Positions 17,925 through 26,252 of a stretch of 64,000 bases of DNA are shown here, one piece after another (the stretch's first letter is position 1; every line of letters starts with the position of its first letter). The position numbers and the translations under genes were made by a program. The notes beneath the pieces were generated by a model that worked only from the letters and a program-made list of their open reading frames with translations, did no database searches and was not told the origin of the DNA. This stretch comes from Pontibacter aydingkolensis (lineage in GTDB: Bacteria; Bacteroidota; Bacteroidia; Cytophagales; Hymenobacteraceae): NCBI RefSeq assembly GCF_019443125.1, contig NZ_JAHYXK010000012.1:62001-126000 (forward strand), written 5' to 3'.

Positions 17925-18820
17925 TGAGTATCCATACTACAGATTCGCTGTCGTTACCCCTATTTATGGCACACAAAGCATCTGCATATTTCAAGCTTCT
18001 AAAATTTAGACTCAGCTTTACAGTAGCTTTCTCTAGTGCAATTGGTTATATACTTGGTTATCCCGGAGCTTCCTATATAAGTATTGCGATGGTAATGCTA
18101 GGTGGCTTACTGGTTACAGGTTCTGCAAATATCATAAATCAGGTACTTGAAAAAGACCTTGATAGATTGATGAAGCGTACTGCTAAACGGCCATTGCCAA
18201 CTGGTGAACTTAGTGTAGCAGAAGCTATTGTATTCTGTGTATTATTGGGCATTGCAGGTATTAGTTTACTGGGGTTGTACTTTAATGCACTGGCGGCAGC
18301 TTTGTCTTTATTGTCTCTGGTACTGTATGGTTTTATATACACACCACTGAAGAGAATAAATCCTATCTGTGTTTTTGTAGGAGCTATACCTGGCGCTATG
18401 CCTCCGCTTATCGGATGGGTGGCTGCGTCCGGATCAATTGATATTGAAGCTATTATTTTATTTGGTATACAGTTTTTCTGGCAGTTTCCACATTTCTGGG
18501 CTATAGCCTGGGTATTAGATGATGATTACAAAAAAGCAGGTTTCAAAATGCTGCCTACCGCTGGTGGCAAAGATCTGAAAACTGCAGTACAAATCATGAT
18601 CTATACGCTCATGCTGATTCCGTTGAGTTTGTTGCCACTGCAATTTGGGATGACCGGATCAACCTCGGCTATGATAGCTGTAGTTTGCGGTGTGTTGTTT
18701 TTAGCCCAGACATTTTACCTCATGCGTACCTGCACCAAAAAAGCAGCCATGAATATTATGTTTGGTTCATTTTTATATCTGCCTATTGTGCAGATAGCTT
18801 TTGTTTTAGATAAAGTATAA
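17924..18820 (+). CDS. ctaB: Protoheme IX farnesyltransferase (heme O synthase)
   Basis: A 298-residue UbiA-family prenyltransferase that adds a farnesyl group to heme b to give heme O. The first Asp-rich motif is NQVLEKDLDRLMKRTAKRPL and the second is WVLDDDYKKAGFKMLP; YTPLKRINPICVFVGAIPGA is typical of CyoE/CtaB. About nine helices. An in-frame ATG 27 codons downstream (MAHKASAYFKLLK) is an alternative start that would remove a poorly conserved leader; the first ATG overlaps ctaA and is kept. Subunit III follows after 3 bp. Confidence 0.95.
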   Translation: MSIHTTDSLSLPLFMAHKASAYFKLLKFRLSFTVAFSSAIGYILGYPGASYISIAMVMLGGLLVTGSANIINQVLEKDLDRLMKRTAKRPLPTGELSVAEAIVFCVLLGIAGISLLGLYFNALAAALSLLSLVLYGFIYTPLKRINPICVFVGAIPGAMPPLIGWVAASGSIDIEAIILFGIQFFWQFPHFWAIAWVLDDDYKKAGFKMLPTAGGKDLKTAVQIMIYTLMLIPLSLLPLQFGMTGSTSAMIAVVCGVLFLAQTFYLMRTCTKKAAMNIMFGSFLYLPIVQIAFVLDKV

Positions 18821-18823
18821 TCT

Positions 18824-19414
18824 ATGATCATGGTTGATAATAGAATTGATAACAGTCCAACCTCATCTGGCGTGCATCCATTAAAGTTTTCGCTGTGGTT
18901 GATTATTATAAGTATTATTATGATGTTTGCAGCCTTTACAAGCGCTTATATTGTAAGAAGGGAAGAAGGTAACTGGCTAGAGTTTGAATTGCCGACAATA
19001 TTACTTGTTAATACGCTAATTATAATTTTAAGCAGCGTTGCCATGCAATGGTCTTATATTTCTGCTAAGAAGGATAATTTAAGTTCTGTTAAAACTGGCT
19101 TGATACTAACCTTTGCTTTGGGCATAGCCTTTTTAGTTGGGCAGTGGAGCGGCTGGGCAGAGTTAGTACAGAATAATATTTATTTCGGAGGCTCTACAAG
19201 TAACCCATCAGGTTCATTTTTGTATGTATTAACAGGTGTACACGGTTTTCACCTTATTACAGGGCTTGTTTTCGTTCTGTTAACTCTAATTGGAAGCCTA
19301 AAGTATAAAGTTCATTCTAAAAATTTGCTGCGTATACAGTTGTGTACCGTATATTGGCACTTTTTAGGCGGACTTTGGCTATATTTGTACATATTCTTAA
19401 GAATTAATCACTAA
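18824..19414 (+). CDS. coxC: Cytochrome c oxidase subunit III, short form
   Basis: A 196-residue subunit III with five helices. Motifs include MMFAAFTSAYIVRRE, GSFLYVLTGVHGFHLITGLVF and YWHFLGGLWLYLYIFL, the HxxH-type region shared by heme-copper oxidase subunits III. It is one of two adjacent subunit III genes; this pairing is common in Bacteroidota act-cox clusters. The first coding ATG may instead be the one at 18830 (MVDNR), two codons later. Confidence 0.92.
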   Translation: MIMVDNRIDNSPTSSGVHPLKFSLWLIIISIIMMFAAFTSAYIVRREEGNWLEFELPTILLVNTLIIILSSVAMQWSYISAKKDNLSSVKTGLILTFALGIAFLVGQWSGWAELVQNNIYFGGSTSNPSGSFLYVLTGVHGFHLITGLVFVLLTLIGSLKYKVHSKNLLRIQLCTVYWHFLGGLWLYLYIFLRINH

Positions 19415-19439
19415 ACACATTTTTTTCATTACATAAACT

Positions 19440-20186
19440 ATGTCTACTTCAACTACGCTGGAAGAACCTAAAACAGGTACATGGGACGGTGGGAATGAGC
19501 CGTTAAAGGCGAGCTACGGAAAACTAATGATGTGGTTTTTCCTGCTTTCTGATGCTTTTACTTTTGGAGCCCTTCTAATCGTTTATGGTTTGTCGCGCCA
19601 TGCGCACCTGCCGTATACAGGAAAACCAGAGGACTTTTCGTTCTCTACAGAATATTGGCCAATTCCTGAGAAAGTTTATAATGCTTTCCCTGGCTTGCAT
19701 GGTATGGACCTTCCACTTGCATTTGTGGCATTAATGACCATGATCCTTATCCTTAGTTCTGTAACAATGGTATTGGCTGTTGAAGCAGGACACCGTATGG
19801 ATAAGAACGATGTACAGAAGTGGTTACTTTGGACTATACTGTTTGGTACGACTTTCCTTGGTTGCCAGGCTTGGGAGTGGGCTCACTTTATAACCGGTAC
19901 CGATGAGGGTATGATTTTAGCTGACGGTTCTCGTGTATTTGGCGCAAACCTCACGGTTAATCAATACGGACCGCCCTTGTTCGCAGATCTATTCTTTTTC
20001 ATAACAGGGTTCCATGGTACACACGTATTATCAGGTGTAGTACTTTTAGTTATGATCTTCATCAATACCGTAAATGGTGTATATCATAAGCGCGGACATT
20101 ACGAAATGGTAGAGAAAGTTGGTTTGTACTGGCACTTTGTAGACCTTGTATGGGTATTCGTATTTACCTTCTTCTACCTGATTTAA
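19440..20186 (+). CDS. Cytochrome c oxidase subunit III, second copy
   Basis: A 248-residue subunit III homologue with an N-terminal polar leader, then helices with KLMMWFFLLSDAFTFGALL, WLLWTILFGTTFLGCQAWEW, ITGFHGTHVLSGVVLL and YWHFVDLVWVFVFTFFYL. It is longer than the preceding paralogue and keeps an insert (about residues 55-85) between the first helices. The two probably derive from an old duplication. Subunit III stabilises the oxidase core and does not bind a redox centre. Confidence 0.92.
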   Translation: MSTSTTLEEPKTGTWDGGNEPLKASYGKLMMWFFLLSDAFTFGALLIVYGLSRHAHLPYTGKPEDFSFSTEYWPIPEKVYNAFPGLHGMDLPLAFVALMTMILILSSVTMVLAVEAGHRMDKNDVQKWLLWTILFGTTFLGCQAWEWAHFITGTDEGMILADGSRVFGANLTVNQYGPPLFADLFFFITGFHGTHVLSGVVLLVMIFINTVNGVYHKRGHYEMVEKVGLYWHFVDLVWVFVFTFFYLI

Positions 20187-20252
20187 TAAGAATTAAAGTA
20201 TAATTAACTGTAAAAGATGCCTGCTTAAACAGGCTAATAAACAGAAAGAAAT

Positions 20253-20591
20253 ATGGCAACGCATCACGATCACGATCTTCCGGCTGGAGAAATTCCAAAG
20301 CCACAGACTAAAGCAATCTGGAAGACATTTTTTATACTTGTTGGCTTAACTGCAGTTGAATTCGCGTTTGCTTTTGCGATGGAGGCTGGCACAGCACGTA
20401 ATGCTATCTTTATTATTCTTACCATTTTCAAGGCTTTCTACATAGTTGCTGAGTTTATGCACTTAAAGCATGAAACAAAAGGACTTATTTGGGCTGTTTT
20501 GTTACCTATGGCACTGGTTGCATGGTTAATGGTAGCATTGATTTCAGAAGGTAGTTATTACTTCGAATCGATCACAAATTACTTTAAATAG
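20253..20591 (+). CDS. Cytochrome c oxidase subunit IV family protein
   Basis: A 112-residue protein with three helices of the prokaryotic subunit IV (CtaF/COX4_pro) type: KAIWKTFFILVGLTAVEFAF, NAIFIILTIFKAFYIVAEFMHLKHE and a C-terminal hydrophobic segment. The His-rich start (HHDHDLPAGE) echoes the subunit I N terminus. Position after subunit III and before sco fits an oxidase assembly subunit. Confidence 0.9.
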   Translation: MATHHDHDLPAGEIPKPQTKAIWKTFFILVGLTAVEFAFAFAMEAGTARNAIFIILTIFKAFYIVAEFMHLKHETKGLIWAVLLPMALVAWLMVALISEGSYYFESITNYFK

Positions 20592-20602
20592 GTTTTATTA
20601 TA

Positions 20603-21274
20603 ATGAGTAATATAAAGGCACTGGTATTAGGTCTCCTACTACTAGTGCCTATTTTCGTTTTTATATTTATCACTACATTCGGGGAGCACCACTTTTCTTT
20701 AAAGACGTATTTTCCTGAATTAGATGATAGCGGAGAAGTCGTATATGATGCCAAAGGCGATACAGTTTTCCGTAAAATCCCTGACTTCTCATTAACCTCC
20801 CAGACAGGTGAAACTTTTACCAAGTCTCAGGACTTTAAAGGTGATATCTATGTAGTTGATTTCTTTTTTGCTACATGCCCCGGTATTTGCAAAAAGATGT
20901 CGTCACAGCTAGCGCGTGTGCAGGAGGCCTACCGTGAAAATCCTAACATTAAATTAGTATCTATTACCGTAAATCCTGAACAGGACTCAGCTGCTGTGCT
21001 GCAGGATTATGCAGATCAGTATAATGCTGAAACCAAGAAATGGTATTTCCTGACCGGGCCCCGTGAAAAAATATATACTTTGGCCTCCGAATCTTTCTTT
21101 TTGCCAGTACAGCAGGTTCCTGGTCAGCAGGACTTTATTCATAGTGAGAAATTCATGCTAGTGGACAAAGAGCAGCGCGTGCGCGGAATTTACGATGGCA
21201 CTGATTATGAAGATGTAGATAGGCTTATACTTGAAATAAATGTGTTGCTAGATGAATACAGTAAAATCAAATAA
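20603..21274 (+). CDS. Sco1/SenC-type copper chaperone
   Basis: A 223-residue membrane-anchored thioredoxin-fold protein. After one N-terminal helix comes PDFSLTSQTGETF, then the copper-binding CPGIC motif in FFFATCPGICKKMSSQL and the third ligand His in QDFIHSEKFMLVD. Sco proteins deliver or reduce copper for the Cu-A site of subunit II. The 3' end overlaps the DUF420 gene by 23 bases in another frame, implying coupled translation. Confidence 0.94.
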   Translation: MSNIKALVLGLLLLVPIFVFIFITTFGEHHFSLKTYFPELDDSGEVVYDAKGDTVFRKIPDFSLTSQTGETFTKSQDFKGDIYVVDFFFATCPGICKKMSSQLARVQEAYRENPNIKLVSITVNPEQDSAAVLQDYADQYNAETKKWYFLTGPREKIYTLASESFFLPVQQVPGQQDFIHSEKFMLVDKEQRVRGIYDGTDYEDVDRLILEINVLLDEYSKIK

Positions 21275-21809
21275 CGAACTAATCTCTGACCGCGACAGAA
21301 AATATCTGACGCTGATCGCAGTACTATCAGTTGCTATTCCTTTGGTAGTAGCAATACTTTTTTTTATGCCCAAGTCTGGGGATGCAAGCGTAGATGTTTC
21401 TTACTTGCCTGCTTTTCATGCAATACTTAATTCCTGTACTGCCATTTCGCTTGTAGTGGGGTACTATTACATAAAGCAAAACAACACGAATGCACATCGT
21501 GCTGCAATGTTGGTTGCCTTCGGCTTATCGTCAGTTTTCCTGATATCTTATGTAACATACCATTTCCTGGGAGAGCGTACAATCTACGGAGGTGATGGAA
21601 TGCTAAAGTATATCTATTATTTTATACTTCTTACGCATATTGTGCTTGCTATCATAATTGTTCCGCTCGTTTTACTTTCGGTATATTTTGGTATTACAAA
21701 CCAGTTGGCAAGGCACCGCCGCATTTCCAGGTGGACATTCCCAATATGGCTGTATGTAGCCATAACAGGAGTACTGGTATACTTGCTTATATCTCCTTAC
21801 TATACTTGA
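21252..21809 (+). CDS. DUF420 membrane protein
   Basis: A 185-residue protein with five predicted helices and conserved His in LPAFHAILNSC, TNAHRAAM, VTYHFLGE and ILLTHIVLAI, the usual DUF420 (YozB/CtaM-like) pattern. DUF420 proteins sit beside heme-copper oxidase genes in many Bacteroidota and Firmicutes, and some relatives are needed for oxidase maturation; that role here is inferred from context. It overlaps sco. The first codons lie inside sco, so the start could be the ATG of MNTVKSN as given. Confidence 0.88.
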   Translation: MNTVKSNNELISDRDRKYLTLIAVLSVAIPLVVAILFFMPKSGDASVDVSYLPAFHAILNSCTAISLVVGYYYIKQNNTNAHRAAMLVAFGLSSVFLISYVTYHFLGERTIYGGDGMLKYIYYFILLTHIVLAIIIVPLVLLSVYFGITNQLARHRRISRWTFPIWLYVAITGVLVYLLISPYYT

Positions 21810-21842
21810 AACCTGTAAGCTACCATAACTGTTATTAAAGTG

Positions 21843-22106
21843 ATGAAGCGAAAACTAAATAAAATATTAGCCATTACAGCTCTGGTCCTCTCTTTTGCGC
21901 TGTTTTCCTCAGATGCTTATAGCCAATGTGCCATGTGTCGCGCTACAGTAGAGTCTAATGTTGGTACTGGCAGTAAAGAGCCTGAGTCTGAAGTTGGCTC
22001 CGGACTCAACACAGGTATCTTGTATTTGATGGTTGTTCCTTATTTGTTGATTGGCACAGTTGGCTTTTTATGGTATAAGAGCAACAAGAAAAAGAAGAAT
22101 ACCTGA
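21843..22106 (+). CDS. Small exported membrane protein with CAMC motif
   Basis: An 87-residue protein from ATG 21843 (one codon after a tandem ATG). It has a signal peptide (KILAITALVLSFALFSSDAYS), a short periplasmic part beginning QCAMCRATVESN, a Gly/Ser/Glu linker, and a C-terminal helix followed by a Lys-rich tail. Similar small proteins ending the act-cox block are familiar from Bacteroidota but have no assigned role. The CAMC pair next to a copper chaperone suggests metal or thiol chemistry; this is inference only. Confidence 0.7.
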   Translation: MKRKLNKILAITALVLSFALFSSDAYSQCAMCRATVESNVGTGSKEPESEVGSGLNTGILYLMVVPYLLIGTVGFLWYKSNKKKKNT

Positions 22107-22122
22107 GCCGAGCAAGCTAGGC

Positions 22123-22483
22123 GCAGTTATTGCTAGTAAATGCCCACGGTGCAGGCAAGATGAAGTATTTACTCATTCTGCCTTTAACCTACGCTAGTTT
22201 GACCATATGCATAAAACTTGCCCTGTTTGCGATTGTATTCTGAAACAGAAGTAGGGCTGTTTTGGGGTTCCATGTATATTAGCTATGGCTTTTCGGTAGG
22301 CATTACAGTTGTATTGGGAGTTTTGCTTTATTCCTGGCAAACGACCCTCCTGCATGGGTATATTTAGGTGTTGTTGCTGCTATTGTGTTTTTAACAATTC
22401 CTTTGCTTTGCAGATATGCCCATGTACTTATGTTACACTTTTTTGCTGGTGTTAAGTACGATTCTACCTTTAGTAGAGGCTAA
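22123..22483 (+). pseudogene. Broken DUF983 family gene
   Basis: Reading across three frames reconstructs a DUF983 protein: AVIASKCPRCRQDEVFTHSAFNLR, then a TAG stop, FDHMHKTCPVC, a frameshift, TEVGLFWGSMYISYGFSVGI, a second frameshift, and FLANDPPAWVYLGVVAAIVF with a C terminus ending in HFFAGVKYD. The two CxxC zinc-knuckle pairs and the two membrane helices of DUF983 are all recognisable. At least one stop and two frameshifts make it non-functional unless these are sequencing errors. DUF983 genes commonly follow the DUF420 or oxidase-maturation genes, so this is a decayed last member of the respiratory block. Confidence 0.8.
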
Positions 22484-22547
22484 ATTCAATAGGAATTTAT
22501 AGGGGTTATCTTGCGTTTTACTTAAATTCGTAGATAAACACATTACT

Positions 22548-25500
22548 GTGAACCAGAAGGCAACTCCCTTAATTCTACTTTTCTTTGCGCTACTCTGCTT
22601 TTTTGCTGCGGCAGCATTACATTTTAATTTTCCTGATTGGGCTGATAAAGCCGATTACAGTTCTCAGCTATCTTCTGTAACCACACGTACGCATGAGCTT
22701 ATAAGAGATGCTCAGAATGAGGGCACTCAAATCAGCCGGCATTTAAGAAAAGATTCCCTCTCTTTTTCCGATTTCCTCCAGGAAGTAGATTATCCTACAT
22801 TTATTTTCAAAGGCAGCAAATTGATTTTCTGGTCAGAGCACGCTATTGTTCCAGATCTGGATATTACCAATACCGTTTCAAGGGTTAGTACTGCCAGGAG
22901 CAAGTATGGCACCTTTGTCATTGTGCCGCATCAGGCAGGTGATTATTCGATTTACACAGTTGTACCGCTGCAGTTAAACAGTAAATTTAATATCCTTAAT
23001 TCTAAGAGTAAAGGAAGAGGAGAAATACTGAAGGGTATTGACGCAAAGCCAGAATTGGAGAGATACCAAAACTTGCCGGTTGTATTAACAGAAGATGGCA
23101 GGTTTTTGTTTGCATTGAATTTTAAAGAAGAGCAGAAACAATCAGAGCGTGAGTGGCTGGAGTTGGTTCTAATTTTGTCAGGCACTGTTCTCTTTGTAAT
23201 GTTTGGTTTTGCGCTAGCCCGCAGGCTGGCTATGCGAGGCATGCATAATGAAGGTGTGATTCTTTTTTTAACATTGTTAGTGCTGTTCAGGTTAACACTT
23301 TTACTGCTCAATCTTCCTTTCTCTATTGCTGAAGTAGAGGTTTTTGACCCTAAACTATATGCTGCTTCGTTCTGGTCGCCATCTGTAGGAGACTTGGCCC
23401 TGAATATGTTGCTGCTTGTAACTGTTGCCGGGGCAGGTATATATCTATTTAGGTACAACCGGGTAATTGCGCAACTCAAAGAGCTTAAAAAGCAACAGGC
23501 TAAATGGTACATCATCAGTTGTATTATTATTTTTTATATACTGCTCATTGTCCTTTATCAGTTCTACCACGGCTTGTACCACAACTCACCTCTGGTGCTG
23601 GATATTACACAATCACTGGAATTTACAAAGTATAAAGTCGTCATCTATGGTATTATGCTGGGGCATACCGTTGCTGTAGCTTTGTTTACCTATATACTAA
23701 GTACAGTAGTATCGGTGCTTTTACAGCGTACATATAACCTGTGGCCCTATAAAGTGTTGCTGCTGCTTACAGTTTTGCTATTAGCTATTATTGCTGTTTT
23801 TGAGTTATCCTTTTATGCAACCATACTAACAGGAACTATTTTCTGGCTTATTGTAATAGTTGCTGCCCAAAGGTCAAATGCCATAAGTTTGCCTTACAGA
23901 ACATACCTCTTTTTTTTCCTGATGGTGATGGTAAGTGCTGTTGTTGGTGCGTTTTCTCTATACAACCACTACCAGGAAGAAGTAAAACTATACAAGCAGA
24001 AATTTGCTTCCAGCTTATTGCAGGATAACGATGTTTTAGGTGAATACCTTCTCGACGAAATTTCCGGAAAGATTGCCAGAGACAAACTGATACAAACTAA
24101 AATGATGGGGCCATACATCGATGCAGGCTTTATCAAACGCAAAATATCAAAACAATATTTAAAGGAGTATTTTGATAAGTATGAAACGAATGTGCTTTTG
24201 TTTGATAGCGAGGGCCGTACCCTGGAAAGTGCCGATACAACAACAGCCACTTTGCAAGAACTGCTGTTAAAGTATGATACTCCAGACACACAGACAGAAA
24301 GACCAAATTTATTTCTGGTAAAGGACCCCAGCAGGTATAATGCCCGCACTTATTTTAAAGTAATAGATGTGCCAGTTAGTAAGTATCTTAAAGGCACCAT
24401 TGTACTGCAGCTTAGCCTAAAGCGCATGCTACCGCATAGCCTTGTACCTGAATTACTCAGCGACAAGCAACATAGCCAGCCTTTCCGGGTAAACATGCTG
24501 AGCTATGCCATTTATGAAGATCGTAAACTTAGTTATAGCGAAGGAGAGTACGATTACGCCACTAACCTGGACCCGGTGCACATCGGCCATTCTGAGTTTT
24601 ATGTAGATGGGCATAACCAGGGTGACTACCACCATTTTGGTGTGCCTGCAGGTAAAGACAAGGTGCTTGTTGTTACCAACGAAAAGTATAACGTAAAGGA
24701 AATTCTTTCTAATTTTTCTTTCCTGCTTCTCATATACATTGCTGGGTTTATACTTTTAGGGCTACTTATCTTGTTGTCCCGACGCAAGTATATCCGTGAG
24801 TTCAGGCCTAACTTTAGTACCAAGATACAGGTGTTCCTCAACTTTGGTATACTTTTACCGCTATTGCTTGTAAGTATAGCCATCGCCAGCCTTGTAACGG
24901 CATCTTATAAAAAAGATCTCATGACCACTTATGAGCAAAGGGGAAGAGCAATCCAGGAAAACCTGAACTCATTTATTGGCTCAGGTACGCTGGAAAACAG
25001 GAGAGTGCTTCAGAAAAGGATTTCCGAAATTGCCTCCATATCAGAAACAGATATAAACCTGTACGATCGCCGTGGCAAACTGCTTGTAACAAGTCAGCCA
25101 TTGATCTTTGAAACGGGTTTACTCTCCGACCTGATCAACCCAGAGGCTTTTGCTGCTATTTCAGAGAGGCAAGCATTGCGTGTACTGGCCGATGAGCAGG
25201 CTGGCAATTTAAACTTTAATGCTGTATACCTGCCCATCCGAAATGATGATGGCGCTGATGAATTGATTGGGTTTATCGGTATCCCATTCTTTGATTCTGA
25301 AAAAGAACTAGATCTGAAGCTTATTGAGCTGATCACGACTACGATGAACATCTTTACAGTTATGTTCATCATGTTTATGGTACTTACCTTTTTTGCCTCA
25401 AGGGCTTTAACTGTACCGCTGCGCATGCTGGCCGACAAGCTAAAGCGTACCTCCCTTACAGGGAAAAACGAGATGCTGGCCTATGAAGGCACCGATGAGA

Positions 25501-26252
25501 TTGGAATGCTTGTAAACGAGTATAACCGGATGCTGTTAACGCTGGAGCAGAACAAGGAAGAACTGGCCATGCAGGAGAAAGAGGCAGCCTGGCGGGAGAT
25601 GGCACGTCAGGTGGCGCACGAAATCAAGAACCCGCTTACGCCAATGAAGCTTTCTTTGCAGTACTTGCAGAAAGCTATAGCAGAGAAAAAACCGAACACA
25701 GAGCAGTTAATAGAAAAGATATCGCACACGCTTATCACCCAAATCAACATACTGAGCGATATTGCTACCTCGTTCTCCAGTTTTACCTCGATGCCAGAAC
25801 CGAAGCAGGAGCGCATAGACGTGGCAGCTGCCTTACGCAAGTCTGCTGACCTGCACAACGATCCGGCCACTGCTATTGTAGAAACAAATTTTGATGGGCA
25901 GGAGGTAGTTGTAGTGGCAGACGAAAACCTAATGGTGCGTACGTTTAATAATCTGTTATTAAATGCAATACAAGCCGTGCCTGCTACCCGGAAACCTCAT
26001 ATCAGGATAAGTTTAAACCACCAGCCCGGCGATAAGGTGCTGATAGCCATTAAAGATAATGGTAGCGGAATTCCGGAGGATATAAAAAAGAAAGTGTTTA
26101 TTCCCAATTTCAGCACCAAGTATACAGGCTCAGGTATAGGGTTGGCTGTGGCTAAAAGAGGAATTGAGAACGCAGGCGGCCAGATTTGGTTTGAGACGGA
26201 AGAGGGGAAAGGCACAACGTTTTATATTTCTTTACCACTGGCTAAAGTATGA
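22548..26252 (+). CDS. Large multi-membrane sensor histidine kinase, NtrY-like core
   Basis: A 1234-residue kinase starting at a GTG. The first helix is residues 8-26, followed by a periplasmic segment. Seven or so helices follow (about 200-470), then a second large periplasmic domain, a helix near 720, another near 770-790, a sensor loop, and a helix before the HAMP domain (about 975-1030). The phospho-acceptor motif is RQVAHEIKNPLTPMKLSLQY, as in NtrY. The ATPase domain has NNLLLNAIQAVP, DNGSGIP and GSGIGLAVAKRG. It is about twice the usual length. No response regulator is adjacent. Its stop overlaps the next gene by 4 bases (ATGA). Confidence 0.9.
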   Translation: MNQKATPLILLFFALLCFFAAAALHFNFPDWADKADYSSQLSSVTTRTHELIRDAQNEGTQISRHLRKDSLSFSDFLQEVDYPTFIFKGSKLIFWSEHAIVPDLDITNTVSRVSTARSKYGTFVIVPHQAGDYSIYTVVPLQLNSKFNILNSKSKGRGEILKGIDAKPELERYQNLPVVLTEDGRFLFALNFKEEQKQSEREWLELVLILSGTVLFVMFGFALARRLAMRGMHNEGVILFLTLLVLFRLTLLLLNLPFSIAEVEVFDPKLYAASFWSPSVGDLALNMLLLVTVAGAGIYLFRYNRVIAQLKELKKQQAKWYIISCIIIFYILLIVLYQFYHGLYHNSPLVLDITQSLEFTKYKVVIYGIMLGHTVAVALFTYILSTVVSVLLQRTYNLWPYKVLLLLTVLLLAIIAVFELSFYATILTGTIFWLIVIVAAQRSNAISLPYRTYLFFFLMVMVSAVVGAFSLYNHYQEEVKLYKQKFASSLLQDNDVLGEYLLDEISGKIARDKLIQTKMMGPYIDAGFIKRKISKQYLKEYFDKYETNVLLFDSEGRTLESADTTTATLQELLLKYDTPDTQTERPNLFLVKDPSRYNARTYFKVIDVPVSKYLKGTIVLQLSLKRMLPHSLVPELLSDKQHSQPFRVNMLSYAIYEDRKLSYSEGEYDYATNLDPVHIGHSEFYVDGHNQGDYHHFGVPAGKDKVLVVTNEKYNVKEILSNFSFLLLIYIAGFILLGLLILLSRRKYIREFRPNFSTKIQVFLNFGILLPLLLVSIAIASLVTASYKKDLMTTYEQRGRAIQENLNSFIGSGTLENRRVLQKRISEIASISETDINLYDRRGKLLVTSQPLIFETGLLSDLINPEAFAAISERQALRVLADEQAGNLNFNAVYLPIRNDDGADELIGFIGIPFFDSEKELDLKLIELITTTMNIFTVMFIMFMVLTFFASRALTVPLRMLADKLKRTSLTGKNEMLAYEGTDEIGMLVNEYNRMLLTLEQNKEELAMQEKEAAWREMARQVAHEIKNPLTPMKLSLQYLQKAIAEKKPNTEQLIEKISHTLITQINILSDIATSFSSFTSMPEPKQERIDVAAALRKSADLHNDPATAIVETNFDGQEVVVVADENLMVRTFNNLLLNAIQAVPATRKPHIRISLNHQPGDKVLIAIKDNGSGIPEDIKKKVFIPNFSTKYTGSGIGLAVAKRGIENAGGQIWFETEEGKGTTFYISLPLAKV

